64,000 nt of DNA, from positions 7,572,331 through 7,636,330 of the forward strand of contig OX123193.2 in NCBI GenBank assembly GCA_944739405.2. Reading direction: 5' to 3'. The notes under the pieces are model-generated. The model ran no database searches, was not told the DNA's origin, and saw nothing but the letters and a program-made list of their open reading frames with translations. The stretch comes from Euclidia mi (lineage: Eukaryota > Arthropoda > Insecta > Lepidoptera > Erebidae). Shown here piece after piece: positions 44,509-56,279 of the stretch (its first letter is position 1; each line of letters opens with the position of its first letter). The translations under genes were made by a program, and so were the position numbers.

Positions 44509-45284
44509 ATATGAGAATTACTATTAAAATTATTCGAAATGAAACCTTATTTATGACATATTCCTATTACTTATTTAGATGTCGAGTCGCACAAAATGAA
44601 TATGGCGGTGGCATGATTATATAGAAGTAAGTAGTTATCGTGCAGCAAAAAAGAAAATAGAATCTAACAATAAAATTATCATCCTCAACAGAACTTTTAA
44701 AATAATATTTCCTTAGACAAATCATAATAGAACGTTCTCATCTTTCAAACAAAATAAAGGAAAATTTAATTATCAGAACCTTACACAAAAAGTTACTTAT
44801 CTAAAACTCAAGACTTAATAGAATCATAAAAACCTCAAATTGAACTAACTTGATATTCGGTTACTTAGAATCAAATTATAAATTCACAAATTAACCGAGA
44901 CTTTTCACTTAATAAAGTATTTTGTGAAGATCGTGACGGAAAAAGAGAAAGAAGACCGGGACTGAAAGAGAGAGAAAATGTTTAAGTAGTTCGTCAGGTT
45001 TCAGTATTAGGGAGAAATTAAGCATAAATTATCTTTGAGAATATTTCAGAGGCCGTTGCGCTCGGTTTGTAGCCTTCACAGTGATTTATCTCCAAAGCGT
45101 GGTCTTATTTTTATAGAGTGCCAGAGTTCAAGGGTTTTATGGAGGTGATGCTAGAAATTGACGTTTTATTTAATTGAAGAAACCCGGCAAGACTTGCGAT
45201 TGAAGCACTAAACACTTATTTAAGCATTGACAAAATGATGCATTTGTGAAATTGAACCACGCAGTAGAAGTGCTAATTAATCTG
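44509..45284. other. No gene seen
   Basis: AT-rich. A frame at 45,170-45,370 overlaps the next SINE. Confidence 0.5.
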
Positions 45285-45480
45285 ACTGCACAGTTGGTGT
45301 AGTATTTTGAGCGGTCTCCGCCCGACACTGCGCCGAATGTTGTGCGTTCAATCCCCACACGAGACAACACTTTTTGTGATTTATAAATTGTTGCCTCGAG
45401 TCTGAGTGTTCATTGTGTCCATTTTTTTATGTTTGCGAAGTCCCCCAGGACACAGGATTTAAACTTAGTGCGGGAGTAGA
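45285..45480 (+). mobile_element. SINE, family 3
   Basis: GACTGCACAGTTGGTGTAGT head, GTTCAATCCCCACACGAGAC, GAGTCTGAGTGTTCATTGTG, and the end AGTGCGGGAGTAGA. Confidence 0.8.
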
Positions 45481-45519
45481 CTTTATAAAAAGAAAAAAAA
45501 GAAAAAGATCGATGTACCG

Positions 45520-45625
45520 ATATAAAAAGCTTCCGTTACTTACTGATTGACAGTCAGCGTACAGCTGAAACTACTGGTCATAGGAAGCTGACATTTGGAA
45601 TGTATGCTCCTAAGGTAGCGAAGGA
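45520..45625 (+). mobile_element. Degenerate Helitron fragment
   Basis: TTACTTACTGATTGACAGTC, GAAACTACTGGTCATAGGAA and GACATTTGGAATGTATGCTC match the first half of the Helitrons at 34,468 and 54,741. Confidence 0.6.
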
Positions 45626-48311
45626 GAGCACTTATCAAACTATTATGATAACCACAGAACAGTAAGAGAGGTGATTACAAAATGTCGCTACTTTATTTCT
45701 TACTCCGGGTGCCAAAAAGGCGAAAATACACGAAGCAAATTTTGTTATGTTGCGAGGAGACGAAAACCTTGCCATCAAACCTATACTACGTCGTCTGACC
45801 AGCATGGCATAGAACCTAGGCCCAATCTTCCTATTTACTCACAGTGCATCTGTGAAGTGAATTAGGAGAGGTTTAAATCCGGCAGTAGCCTGTGAAACGC
45901 TGTGAAGGAAAAAGAGAAAAAATAAATGTTGTATAAATACATAAAGAAATATTTATTACTGCATTTTGGTGGTTTATTTTCTTGTTATTTTGCTTTTCCT
46001 AGCTAAATGACTTCTTGAGAAGAAAGGCCGAAACAAACTCAAACTCATTTCTTATTTTTTCTGTAGTTTCATTTTCGTTAATGTTTCCTTGATCTTTTTA
46101 AGTCCAGACAAAATGGGTTTAGTATGCGAGTACAATGCAGGATATCGTCAGACGCTTACGTAAGTCTCAACCTTGATTGAGGGAGCCAGCACGATCTGAA
46201 TCATTATGCCTCTACGCCATCAAAAGATGTATGCATAGCCTAAAATAGTCACCTAGTTTCCGATGACAACAACTAATTCCGTGGCGTCTGCAATATGCAC
46301 ATGGCTTTTTAAATTCAATGAATATTGAAACAATATCGAACATATTTTTGGGCAAATACACACATAAAATATACGTACGTAACGATGAAGAATTTTCAAT
46401 GGATATGGTGTTTTATTTTGATAGTTTTTTTTTCAATAGGGAAATCGAAAATGTTGCGCAGCAGGCAAATGGTAATTCTAAATTGGATATTTTCAAATCC
46501 AACCTTCATACAACATACGCAAGTTTTTAAATTTCATATCCACGGAGATGATTTGCCTCGTCGTCGTGATTTATTACTACATTGGCACTGAGTACGGATT
46601 ATTAAATACAGGCCATTACAAAGTCTATGTGAAGCATCTTTATTTAATATATATCATCAAATCAAATGTCGAATTTTAATAAATAACGATGTTCTCTAAT
46701 AGGTATTTGAAAAAAATCGAAATCTTAGTCTGAGTCTAGATTTGTATTTAGTATTTGTTTTGATATTATTTAGTTTGTGGTGTCCTTGTCTTAGACATCA
46801 ATAACCTAGCTGGTTTTATATTATTTAAAATTTGTAAAAAACGCATTTAAAACGATGGATATTAATTACCATCAAAGGGTTGAGCATTTGATTACATCCG
46901 CTATAGTTATAGTTATCTGAACAGAATTGTGCTACGTATATCACCAGATCCATTAACTTCATTGTTCTCCGTCGAATTTCGATCAAAATTTCGGCCGGCC
47001 ATAAAACCGGTATGCTATAAAATATTGTCAAACAAACGTTGCAGAGTTCAATACGTTTTATGAACGATGCGTCGACATGTTTTATATAAAACGATTCAAT
47101 GGCTGCCCGATAGTATTTGTGTGGAAACTGTTTGGAAAATTAACGGCACTGCTAAGTATTGTGCAAACAAAATTATAACGCTCGCTTAGCGTGAACAATT
47201 TTCAGATTGGAATTGTGTGTTTGGGAGAATGAAATTATATTGTGAACTTAAAACAAGTGGATAGTGTTAGAATTAAAGGTCATTGATTTAATGATAATTC
47301 AGTTAACATTTGTATTGACGTGTTCAATTTAAAATTGCGATTGCACATTGCACTTATTACCGTGAAAAGAAACTCATGCCCGAAATTGGCGCGGATTTTA
47401 GTGAGCCTAAGTATAAAAACCAGTCACTTTTTAATATACTTAATTGTAGCATAATTTTTACATCGCATAGATATTTTCGTCACGTGATAGCGATTGAACT
47501 CATTAAAACCTCTATCTAATATATGCCTTCGCTTATGCCATGATTTAACAAACTCAATTATATTGCTACCCTTTAACACCACCAATATTTTTTTTATCTA
47601 CTCCATTTTCCTCTCCCGTATTAATAAAACAAAATACACCAAGTACACACAATTCTATCTACCCTTCAAATAAGAAACTACCTTGAACATAAGTAAACGT
47701 GGAAATAGCTGTCCCCAACTGGTTATCACGAAACGTAAGGAATCCACATCTGCTCTCCTAATGCAATATGGAGGGAGGCGTTTATTTTATTTTTACGGCT
47801 CAAAATCTCCTTAGAAAGGCCCTCTTGTCCCAGTATCAGCTGTGGGCCGTGTTTTTATTTTCGCAGGCACTGTACTGTTATTGTTACGGTTCAAATGTTC
47901 TTTAAATATAGCTTTTTGGTGATAGCGTTCTCGTGAAAAGATGATGTTGTCTTTGGATGTGGTTTTCTAGGTGCAATGGTGTAGATTTTAGTGGGATTAG
48001 ATTTCTTGTATTTAAGTAACTAGGTTTATTATTTAAATAAAATTTGGGTTTATGTTTTTAATAATTATACTGAATGTATAATTATATTATAATTAATTGG
48101 CTAACCAAAAAAAAAACTGTAGTTATATTGAAAGAACCACACAAGTGAGCTCGTTGTTCTTACGGTCTTAATGATATAAGTAATGTTATAACAATTTATA
48201 AATTTACTCCTGAAAATAAGTGTGTAGAAGCTATATAGCTATTTTAAATTAACGTCTAAATTGAATTAAAAGTTTATTTTAGATGAATATCCTAAGTAGA
48301 CGAAAAGTATT
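45626..48311. other. No gene seen
   Basis: AT-rich sequence with frames up to 88 codons (46,325-46,591) but no recognisable domain, RNA or repeat. Of all the larger gaps this one is least explained by known repeats. Confidence 0.4.
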
Positions 48312-48415
48312 TAAAACACTGCCCAGATGGCGCGGTACTGTTACTACTAAGTGCTGGGTTCGATGCCCTTACGAGACAATACTTTATGTGATCCTCGAAT
48401 TGTTTTTTAGATTAT
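48312..48415 (+). mobile_element. SINE family 3 fragment
   Basis: GCCCAGATGGCGCGGTACTG, GGGTTCGATGCCCTTACGAG, ACTTTATGTGATCC. Head and part of the body only. Confidence 0.6.
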
Positions 48416-48424
48416 TGGTATCCT

Positions 48425-48600
48425 ATGTATCTGTCAGAAATAAAACACCCTCCAAAAAAGGAAATACAGTTTCACGATGCGCTAGGGTTTGAATCACAAC
48501 AACCATTGCTCAAATTTTCAGACAGATTCAAAACAGACATATTCTATTACAAGCAACAACTTAAGTTACGAACACTTTGCATACAAGTTTCTAGTAAACT
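48425..48600 (+). repeat. Local direct repeat, left copy
   Basis: Contains CTAGGGTTTGAATCACAACA, CATTGCTCAAATTTTCAGAC and AGACATATTCTATTACAAGC, repeated at 48,861-49,034 with about 10-15% difference by eye. A SINE lies between. Confidence 0.85.
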
Positions 48601-48604
48601 TCGC

Positions 48605-48850
48605 TTACGGTCTCGCGGCGTAAATGTGCACGTGGGATTGGGAGGTCTCGGGTTCGATTCCTGGGTCGGGCAAAGTGCTATTGGGGTTTTCCGTTAGGAA
48701 ATTCTCGGAGTCAGTGGTAATGTGACCGGTACGGCAATAGGCTCGCCCCTTATTGCGTAGGCCCTAAAAAAATCATGGGGAAATGTGGGTGTAATATTAC
48801 ACCTTTGCCTACCTCTTCGGGGATACAGGCGTGATTCTATAAATAAAAAT
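48605..48850 (+). mobile_element. SINE, family 1a
   Basis: GGTCTCGCGGCGTAAATGTG head, CGGGTTCGATTCCTGGGTCG box B, and a complete tail to ATACAGGCGTGATTCTAT. It sits exactly between the two direct-repeat copies. Confidence 0.85.
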
Positions 48851-48860
48851 AAAATAAAAA

Positions 48861-49034
48861 TGTATCCGTCGGCAACAAAACACCCTCGAGATAAGGAAGT
48901 ACAGCTTCACGATACGCTAGGGTTTGAATCAATACAATCATTGCTCAAATTTTCAGACAGACATTCAAAACAGACATATTCTATTACAAGCAACAACTTA
49001 AATTACGAACACTTTGCATACAAGTTTACTAGCA
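48861..49034 (+). repeat. Local direct repeat, right copy
   Basis: Partner of 48,425-48,600. The short open frames in the two copies do not stay aligned (a shift after LLKFSDR), so conserved coding is unlikely. Confidence 0.85.
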
Positions 49035-51430
49035 ACAATTAAGAGGCGTTTAGCAGTATCGAAAGTTCTAATAATAGAATGATTGTGCGCCGGTGCTGCA
49101 GCTAACAAACTCACCTTTGTTCGTACTTTCCAGACGGTGTCGTTTGAACACGGCTTTATGGTGGACGGGACAAGTTAGAAAAGCTTTGCGAGTGTCTGGA
49201 GTTGGATATTCCACCTGGTGTGAGCTTTACATTGACAACCTGGCTATGTCCGAAAAGGAGACTATTTTAAACTCCACTATGAGTCACTTTAAATTTTTTA
49301 CAAATTCATTATAATTAAAAAATACAAACCTCATTCTCTGATGCAGGTGTTAAAGCATAACTCTAGCTAACATAATCAGAACGCCACAGATTAGAACTAT
49401 CTGGTTGATAAGTAGAATAACCAAGTTATAATGCTCATCAATATATGGATATCATTATTGTTACAACATTATCCTCCTGAAGATTCCTTCTTCCCTCCTG
49501 AAGGTGATAGTTCACATAGGGAGTCTCACAGCCCTCCTGGGCGGAGCCGAAATATTCTGAGGTTTCCACCATGCATAAAAAGGTACTATTATTTATGGTA
49601 AACACAGATATAATGAATTTTAAAGTAGGTATGTCGCCGTTTTTTTACCATTAGGGTGACATTATAAGGTTTCCTTGTAGCTTACTACCACCCTAAAATC
49701 ATGGTTTATTAAACCATAGTTCCACATCCTTCCCTCAACCCTTCCTCTCATCCCTCGGGCCACTCAAAGCAGCAAAGTTCATCAGTGTCTGACGGTAACA
49801 TCGTTACTGAACTCAATCAGGAGCCATTGACGACACAACGTAAGCTGAACTCGATTACGTCACATTATTCTCACCTTACATATCCTCTGAAATCATCTTT
49901 AATGTGACAAAATGAAAGTTGCACTATCAGGACATTTTCACGAATTAATTTACGCAGATTTCGCAAAAAAAAATCGTAGATGGCAAAATTTTAAGCTTAT
50001 GGGGGAAGGCTATGAGAGTTCTTTATACACTACCAACGTGATTGTAATTAAGAGGATTAATATACAATTTTGTCGAGAGCCTTTGTCTGAGCGGTCGATA
50101 AAAATGGGTAAAAAAGGTGCTTGATTGAAACTTTATTGTAAAGATTTTCAAGTAGTATTATCTTATACACTATGTTGTAAGATTCTTAAGTAGTATTATC
50201 TTACACATGTTGTAATTTGACACATTAAAGTACTAGGTATTTATTTTGTGAGAACTGTAGTTTAAGATTGAAGGTTTACTTTCAGTTACCTTTAGCCGAT
50301 CTCCTATACTTAGTTTATCTTTTTTGGGTGTAGCTTAAAACTTATTTTATTAAAATTAATTTTCAATTTTTAAACCGATTGCTACATTTTTAGTTTTGGA
50401 AAGTGGACAAAAGGAAAAAAGATGGACTTCTTGGATCAGTTGACACCATTTAATTAGACCTATCATCTTTTTAACTAATTTTAATTAAACTTACCTGAGC
50501 CGATAACAAATAATATAATTAAAACCCAAATGCCCGACATTATCCTTAATGTAATTTTCACTGAAAACGCTCACCAAGTTTCCCTGCCAATCAAATTAGT
50601 TACACAAACAAGAAGTGACTCGGAACCCCCAAATCACTATATCTATTGTCAACGTCAAATCTCACATTACGATTAATAATACAAAGACCAGCATAAAAGG
50701 ATCTCCGTTACATCAAACACTTTCATTCAGAAGGAGGAAACTTTGATTTGACAAGAGGGGTGAGGTAGCTCTTCTTAAAGTAGCTGCATTTGGTATTCCG
50801 CCGGTCAATATGCAGAGGTCTGAATTATTTAGCGGGCACTAAATAGAGATACCTACATAGTTAATATTCAAAGGGTAGGGGGACAATATTTTTGTAGCAA
50901 ATAGTAGCAAGGGTTGTGTCGAAAGGGAATGCGTGATTCGGATTGCTTTGCGAGGGTTTCTGTTATGTGATTAGGGAAATACCTGGCTTCGAGGGTGGAT
51001 GAATTGACTGAAATTTGGTACGTGAATCTTAGACATACGCATACAATTAATGTTTGTGCTTTGATTTGATTGCGGCCGTATGTGGCTTTTGATTTTAATC
51101 TGTGATATAATTGAGTATTCAACCCAAAGAAAAGGGAACATTTCATACTCAGAATGTTTGGAATTCTCATTCATAAAAGCATTAACATACATAATTATGA
51201 ATACACACATTATCACCTTAGTTGTATCTGGGTGAATAACCAGATTTCACAGAATATTAAATTATCTGTTCTACAGCGCGACTTCCGTCCGCTTGAGCTA
51301 TGTAAACATTACAGCATGTACAGCGTAAAAATATACTTTGAGGAATATTGAGTACCCGTAGCGAGCTTCACAGAGCCTCATGACAGCCTTGAGCGACAGC
51401 TTTACATAGCCCTCAAAGCATGGCAATGTG
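49035..51430. other. No gene seen
   Basis: A 73-codon frame at 49,093-49,314 and a 70-codon frame at 49,912-50,124 have no domain that I know. The rest is AT-rich. Confidence 0.4.
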
Positions 51431-51590
51431 TGGCTTTTTGCAACACCCATCTATAAACCACACGGTGACGAACACCTTCAACCTAGTGGATCGACTCCAT
51501 TTTGGGACAGCCCACCAAAATTTTTAGCATTCCGGCAAATTTTTAGCACAACAGTTGGAAGTCGATGATGATGATGATGATAAATAATAA
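51431..51590 (+). mobile_element. Possible repeat with (GAT)n tail
   Basis: ACCACACGGTGACGAACACC to AGTCGATGATGATGATG. AAATTTTTAGCA occurs twice. The tail type suggests a GATGAT retroelement, but the body is not matched elsewhere in the window. Confidence 0.35.
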
Positions 51591-52077
51591 AATGCAACAA
51601 CGGCTTAAATTAATTTGCCTATATTATGTAATAGGGGATACGGGATATGGCTGCCAGACTATAAAGGAAGTATTAGACTTTTGGCAGGAGAGACCAGTCT
51701 ATGACCACTGCAAACAGGGATATTTTTGCATTGGAAAGATGTCGTCTTGTTCATTTAAAAATGTCTTTGATAGTTTGTATTGATATTTTAGCACTGTTGG
51801 AAATTGATCATAAATGGACCTACTGACATATCGCGGGGGAATAAATTTTACGAGCAAGTGTATCTTTCCTCTTTCTTACATCAAGCACGTTGATTGTAGC
51901 ATCACTTCCACTAAATTGTTTATAGTTCTGGATGACATTATACTCACTAAAGAAAACCTATTTGCTAGACACGAAGTTATTATCGAGCCCTTGGTCAACA
52001 TAAACGTAGGTATGCCACGGGGCTAACAAAACAATTCGATTAATACTTCCAACATTGCTTAGTAACTACTCAGTCCT

Positions 52078-52110
52078 GTGACTGTCCAAACAACAACTGT
52101 GGACAGTCAC
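52078..52110. repeat. Perfect 11-bp-arm hairpin
   Basis: GTGACTGTCCA, 11-base loop, TGGACAGTCAC. Confidence 0.7.
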
Positions 52111-52139
52111 GGCCGCTTTATAGGACACGATACTTTAAC

Positions 52140-52368
52140 AAGCACTTATTCATCATAGGTGTCACCGACATCCCGCTGTGCAGAACCTGTGTCGCAGTAC
52201 AGGAGAAGGCAGCCCGCCTGTTTCCTCGACTGTCCTGAGGTGTCACAATATAGGCAGAAGCACCTGACCAAACACAGCAACCTGAGAGAAGCAGTGAACA
52301 ACATCAAAAGATCTCTTAGCTGGGGTAGCTATAATGACAACAGTTATTCCTACCTGTACGCAAAATAC
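52140..52368 (+). pseudogene. LINE C-terminal remnant
   Basis: Across frames the translation reads FIIGVTDIPLCRTCVAVQEK then LFLDCPEVSQYRQKHLT and NLREAVNNIKR, like the cysteine-containing C-terminus after the RNase H region of several insect LINEs. At least one frameshift separates the parts near 52,215. It is a dead fragment, interrupted by the insertion at 52,369. Confidence 0.6.
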
Positions 52369-52639
52369 GCAGAACCAAGGTAATCGACATAGCTCAGAGA
52401 ATTAGCACGCTGAAGTAGCTGTGGGCTGGTCACATCTGTCGCAGGACCGATAACCGTTGGAGTAGTCGTGTTCTAGAGTAGAGACCGCGCCTTGGCAAAC
52501 GTAGTGTAGGACGCCCTCCGGCTAGATGGAGTGACGATATACGCAAAGTGGCTGGACACAAAGAGCCAAAAATCGGGCTCAGTAGCGTGCCATTGGAGAG
52601 GCCTATATCCAGCAGTGGATTACGGCAGGCTGATGATGA
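52369..52639 (+). mobile_element. LINE 3' end with (GATGAT)n and 14-bp target duplication
   Basis: Flanked by TGTACGCAAAATAC at 52,355-52,368 and 52,640-52,653. The coding end is recognisable (HICRRTDNRWSSRVLE, then a stop, RPRLGKRSVGRPPARWSDDI), followed by CCATTGGAGAGGCCTATATC, CAGCAGTGGATTACGGCAGG and CTGATGATGATG. Severely 5'-truncated. Its tail is the one found on the GATGAT-type SINEs. Confidence 0.85.
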
Positions 52640-52653
52640 TGTACGCAAAATAC

Positions 52654-53802
52654 ACGTCAGAACGTGGAATTGCGGAACATCCCGTGCTACCAATACCAAA
52701 AGCAAATATTTAGTACTAACTATATTCAGCTAAATTTACACGTGTTTTTTCTTCCTTCGTCTAATCAAGGTAGCACATTACCATGGATGGTATGTAATTC
52801 GATCAATTTTGCAAAAGCTACATATGTATAGTACTACGTTCATTATTGGCATATTCTCATAACGTATTCACAACGAGTAATTCCCTGATTAGCTTTGATG
52901 AGGGACCCAGTAATTTGGTTACATTTGTATCCCAGGTAACCCTTTTGTATTGGGCTATGTATTTACTAAATAAGCAATCAAATTAATTGTATGTATATTT
53001 ATTTTCTTTATTATTTGGAGAAATTATTTTATTTGTAGTTGTCATAATCGTCCTAGCATTAGAGTGGTTGAATTTAAGACTTTTCATTCTTTTAGAACCC
53101 TAGCTCTGAGTCCTACTGGTCCACCCAGACTTGACAATTAAACTAAAAAAAAATTTTATAAAATTAATTTGATATTTACTTTAAAAAGTCAGTAACTGCG
53201 CGCTGTGGAATTAAACCCGAAACTTTCCAAGTAGCAATCTGTCAGTCTCTATACTTGGCCATCCGTAATACAACTTAAAAACTTGCCTAATCACCACCCT
53301 ACTCTGAATTATTCAATAAAACGCTAGTCGTTATGATAAAACCAGTACTTGAATATCAAGTATCGAAACAACAGCACAATGATTCTTTATAATATCAAAG
53401 CACCAAACGCGCTCTAACAATCTTCGATAATCTTTACATTTTTCTCCTATGCCTCCCTAACAAACAGCATTTTCTTCTAAAGGAGAATGATAATTCAGAT
53501 TCTTTTGATTCACTCAAAATCTCGCGCGGTATATAGAAGGCACCCTTACAAATAAATAATGGGATGTCATGAGGGGTGTAATTTACAGAATTTTCCCTCT
53601 CATTTTAAGATGATTTTGCTCTAGAGGGGCGATTGGCGTGACTTGCCGAAGGGGTTTGTGTAGACTTATGAACAATTTAGATGCGTTATTAGGTCTCTTC
53701 TCATTTCATTTTATGAGATTCTCATATTCTCTTTTAATCGAGTGAGTTTAGCGAGTGAGTGACTGGAGCTGGATTTAAAATAAATAATTATATGAAATTG
53801 GA
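52654..53802. other. No gene seen; one SINE head fragment
   Basis: 53,190-53,262 is a worn minus-strand head of SINE family 2 (CGCGCTGTGGAATTAAACCC, GCAATCTGTCAGTCTCTA). The rest is AT-rich. Confidence 0.45.
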
Positions 53803-54165
53803 GGCAGTGATAGCCGAGGGGATATACCAATAGACTGCCATGCAGAGGGTATCGGGTTCGAATCCACGGCGCGCACCAATGACTTTTCGGAGTTATGTGC
53901 GCATTGAATTGTTAATTATCGCTTGTCCCGTGCCTCGGGAATTAAGAAAAAAATATCATGAAGATCTTGATAGTCGTTACAGGGCGTCAGTACCTTCTAA
54001 ATAAACGGACACTAGTCTTAACCATGGAATATCGCTATCCCTTCGGGTTGCAGAGGTCAGACAAGCAGTCGCTCCGTGGAAAAGCTAATATTCAGCCAAA
54101 TCCGGTTAGACTAGGAAGCGGACCTCAGAATTAAACTGGGATAACGCTAAGAGAAAGAAGAAGAT
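53803..54165 (+). mobile_element. SINE, family 2a (near-complete)
   Basis: GGCAGTGATAGCCGAGGGGA head, GGGTTCGAATCCACGGCGCG box B, ACTTTTCGGAGTTATGTGCG centre, CCATGGAATATCGCTATCCC, GACTAGGAAGCGGACCTCAG, then an AAGAAGAAG-type end. Confidence 0.85.
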
Positions 54166-54175
54166 AAATAGTTCA

Positions 54176-54450
54176 TCATCATCAGCACTGTTTATAAACT
54201 ATCCCACTGCTGGGCACGGGCCTCTTCTCACTACGAGAAAGGTAAGGCCATAGCCCACCACGCTAGCCTAGTGCGGGGTGGCAGGCTTCACATGTCTTTT
54301 CGAAAACATTATGGAGAACTCTCAAATATACAGGTTTCCTCACGATGTTTTCCTTTACCGTTTAGCTAGCAATAATTAACAATTTAAAACGCTTGTAGGT
54401 AACTCCGAAAAGTTATTGGTGCGCGCCGTGGATTCGAACCCCGACCCTCT
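54176..54450 (-). mobile_element. SINE, family 2b
   Basis: On the minus strand it has the same head and centre as 2a but then a different body (GTGAGGAAACCTGTATATTT, GCCCGTGCCCAGCAGTGGGA) and a (GATGAT) tail. Confidence 0.85.
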
Positions 54451-54740
54451 ATAGATAAATAGCTATCGAGTTTGATTGTAACATATCCTGGTAGAATGAC
54501 AGGTAATTATGTGATGATCATTAATTTACGGTTTGAGGAGTATAGAATTATGGTTCAAATTCAGAATTTAGTTCGTTTTGATATACATTTTACAACAATG
54601 ATCGATGATGATTGTTATAAAGCGGAAAAGAGTTAATTTTTTTGGCTGATAGCACTAATCACAAGAGCTACTGGTTTGATTTAAATATTTTTTTGTGTTC
54701 GACGGCCTATTTATTGGGAAAGGCTATAGGTTATATAACA

Positions 54741-54946
54741 TCTTAATATATAAAATCCTTGCGTTACTGACTGACTGACAGACACGCTACAGCCGAAACT
54801 ATTGGGCGCAGGAAGCTGAAATTTGGCATGTATGTTCCTTGGGGACCATAGGGGTGTTTTAAGAAGGGATTTCCCGAAATTCCCACGGGATCGGCCAAAA
54901 CGGGTAAATTTAAAATAATGCAGGCGTAGCTGCTGGCGTCCTCTAG
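54741..54946 (+). mobile_element. Short non-autonomous Helitron
   Basis: TCTTAATATATAAAATCC start, GCTGGCGTCCTCTAG end, inserted between A (54,740) and T (54,947). Very close to 34,468-34,674. Confidence 0.9.
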
Positions 54947-55565
54947 TATAACATAATACTCAGAGTATTCGCTTGCAGAACATTAGGCCGAAGTACTGAG
55001 GAAATTTTGGGGATATACAGGATTGGCTTTTCCAAAACAGATCTTTGCGGACATGCAAAAAAAATAAAAGTAATATTGCAGTGTTGCGAACCTTTTTTTT
55101 ATTTTTCGTACCAGTATCAATTGGTGTTATTTTAATATTTGTTACATGCGCTCGCAGTGAGGTTTACTAAGAGAAACCTCACTGTATATACAAATTACGG
55201 ACATTCTTACGTTAACTGCCATAACAACTTAAAAATATGAGACAAGAGAAAACACAGTAAGTCATAGACGTGTATTTTTCATACAATTTTACACTTAGCA
55301 AGTCTAGTTATTCTTAGGTCTGTGCTCCATAGGGGAGCATGCGTCTAATAACATTGAAGACAAAACTGATTTATTGTCGCAGACGATAATATCAGTTTTA
55401 GTGGCTCTGTGCAAACTGTTGTCAAACCGAGACACATTTAACATCTACTGAAAAATATACTGCATACATAAATTATCTAATAATAAAATACAGTGACATT
55501 TTATAAAATAAATAATCGACTATAATGTCACTTCAGCTGAATGTCATGTTATTGTTATTTTGTTT
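54947..55565. other. No gene seen
   Basis: AT-rich. A short inverted pair GAGGTTTACTAAGAGAAACCTC lies near 55,160 (GAGGTTT/AAACCTC). Confidence 0.45.
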
Positions 55566-55882
55566 GATTGATCATCAGCCCTGTATATGTACTGTCCCAC
55601 TGCTGGGCACGGGCCTTCTCACTATGAGAAGGGTTAGGCCATAGTCCACCACGCTGGCCAAGTGCGGGTTGGCAGACTTCACATGTTTTTCGAGAACATT
55701 ATGGAGAACTCTCAGACATACAGGTTTCCTCACGATGTTATCCTTCACCGTTTAGCAAGCGATAATTAACAATTTAATACTCACATAACTCCGAAAAGTC
55801 ATTGGTGCGCGCCGTGGATTCGAACCCGGACCCTCTGCGTAGCAATCTGTCGGTCTCTCCACTAGGCTATCGCTGCCTATAT
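55566..55882 (-). mobile_element. SINE, family 2b (near-complete)
   Basis: Minus strand: GGCAGCGATAGCCTAGTGGA head, GGGTTCGAATCCACGGCGCG box B, ACTTTTCGGAGTTATGTGAG centre, GAGGAAACCTGTATGTCTGA body, CCCAGCAGTGGGACAGTACA and a GGGCTGATGATC end. Confidence 0.9.
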
Positions 55883-55984
55883 GTTGTATGTTATTTTGTT
55901 TAGCTTTGTACCATTTCTTTGTGTTATATACTTATTTAAGGTTAAATAATATATGTTAAATATTTCTTTCAGTGTAAATAAAAA

Positions 55985-56205
55985 CTTGACTGCCTTCTTG
56001 GTCCAGTGGATAGCTTATGGGTCTGCTGGTCAGAAGTTCGAGTCGGGCGAAAATCTCAGTAGCAGGGCGGAGTCTAGCAAAGTACCCGTGTAACAAGCAA
56101 TGGGCTCGCTCTCTTTTATGGAACCTACAAATTCGTACCATGGCGATATGTGGGTGTAATATTACACATCATTCTGTCTATACCTTCCGGGATACATTAA
56201 TATTT
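55985..56205 (+). mobile_element. SINE, family 1a (worn)
   Basis: ACTGCCTTCTTGGTCCAGTG head, CAGAAGTTCGAGTCGGGCG box B region, AGCAATGGGCTCGCTCTC, GATATGTGGGTGTAATATTA. The tail is eroded. Confidence 0.7.
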
Positions 56206-56279
56206 ATTAAGTAATATATATTTCTTTATTTACTTCAAGAAGACTGACTCCTCTTCTTTACCGATTAATATCTTCAAAA

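Noticed and set aside
49093..49314. Exon-like frame after a CTTTCCAG sequence
   Set aside because: One splice-acceptor-like octamer is not enough; the frame has no recognisable domain and no matching donor.
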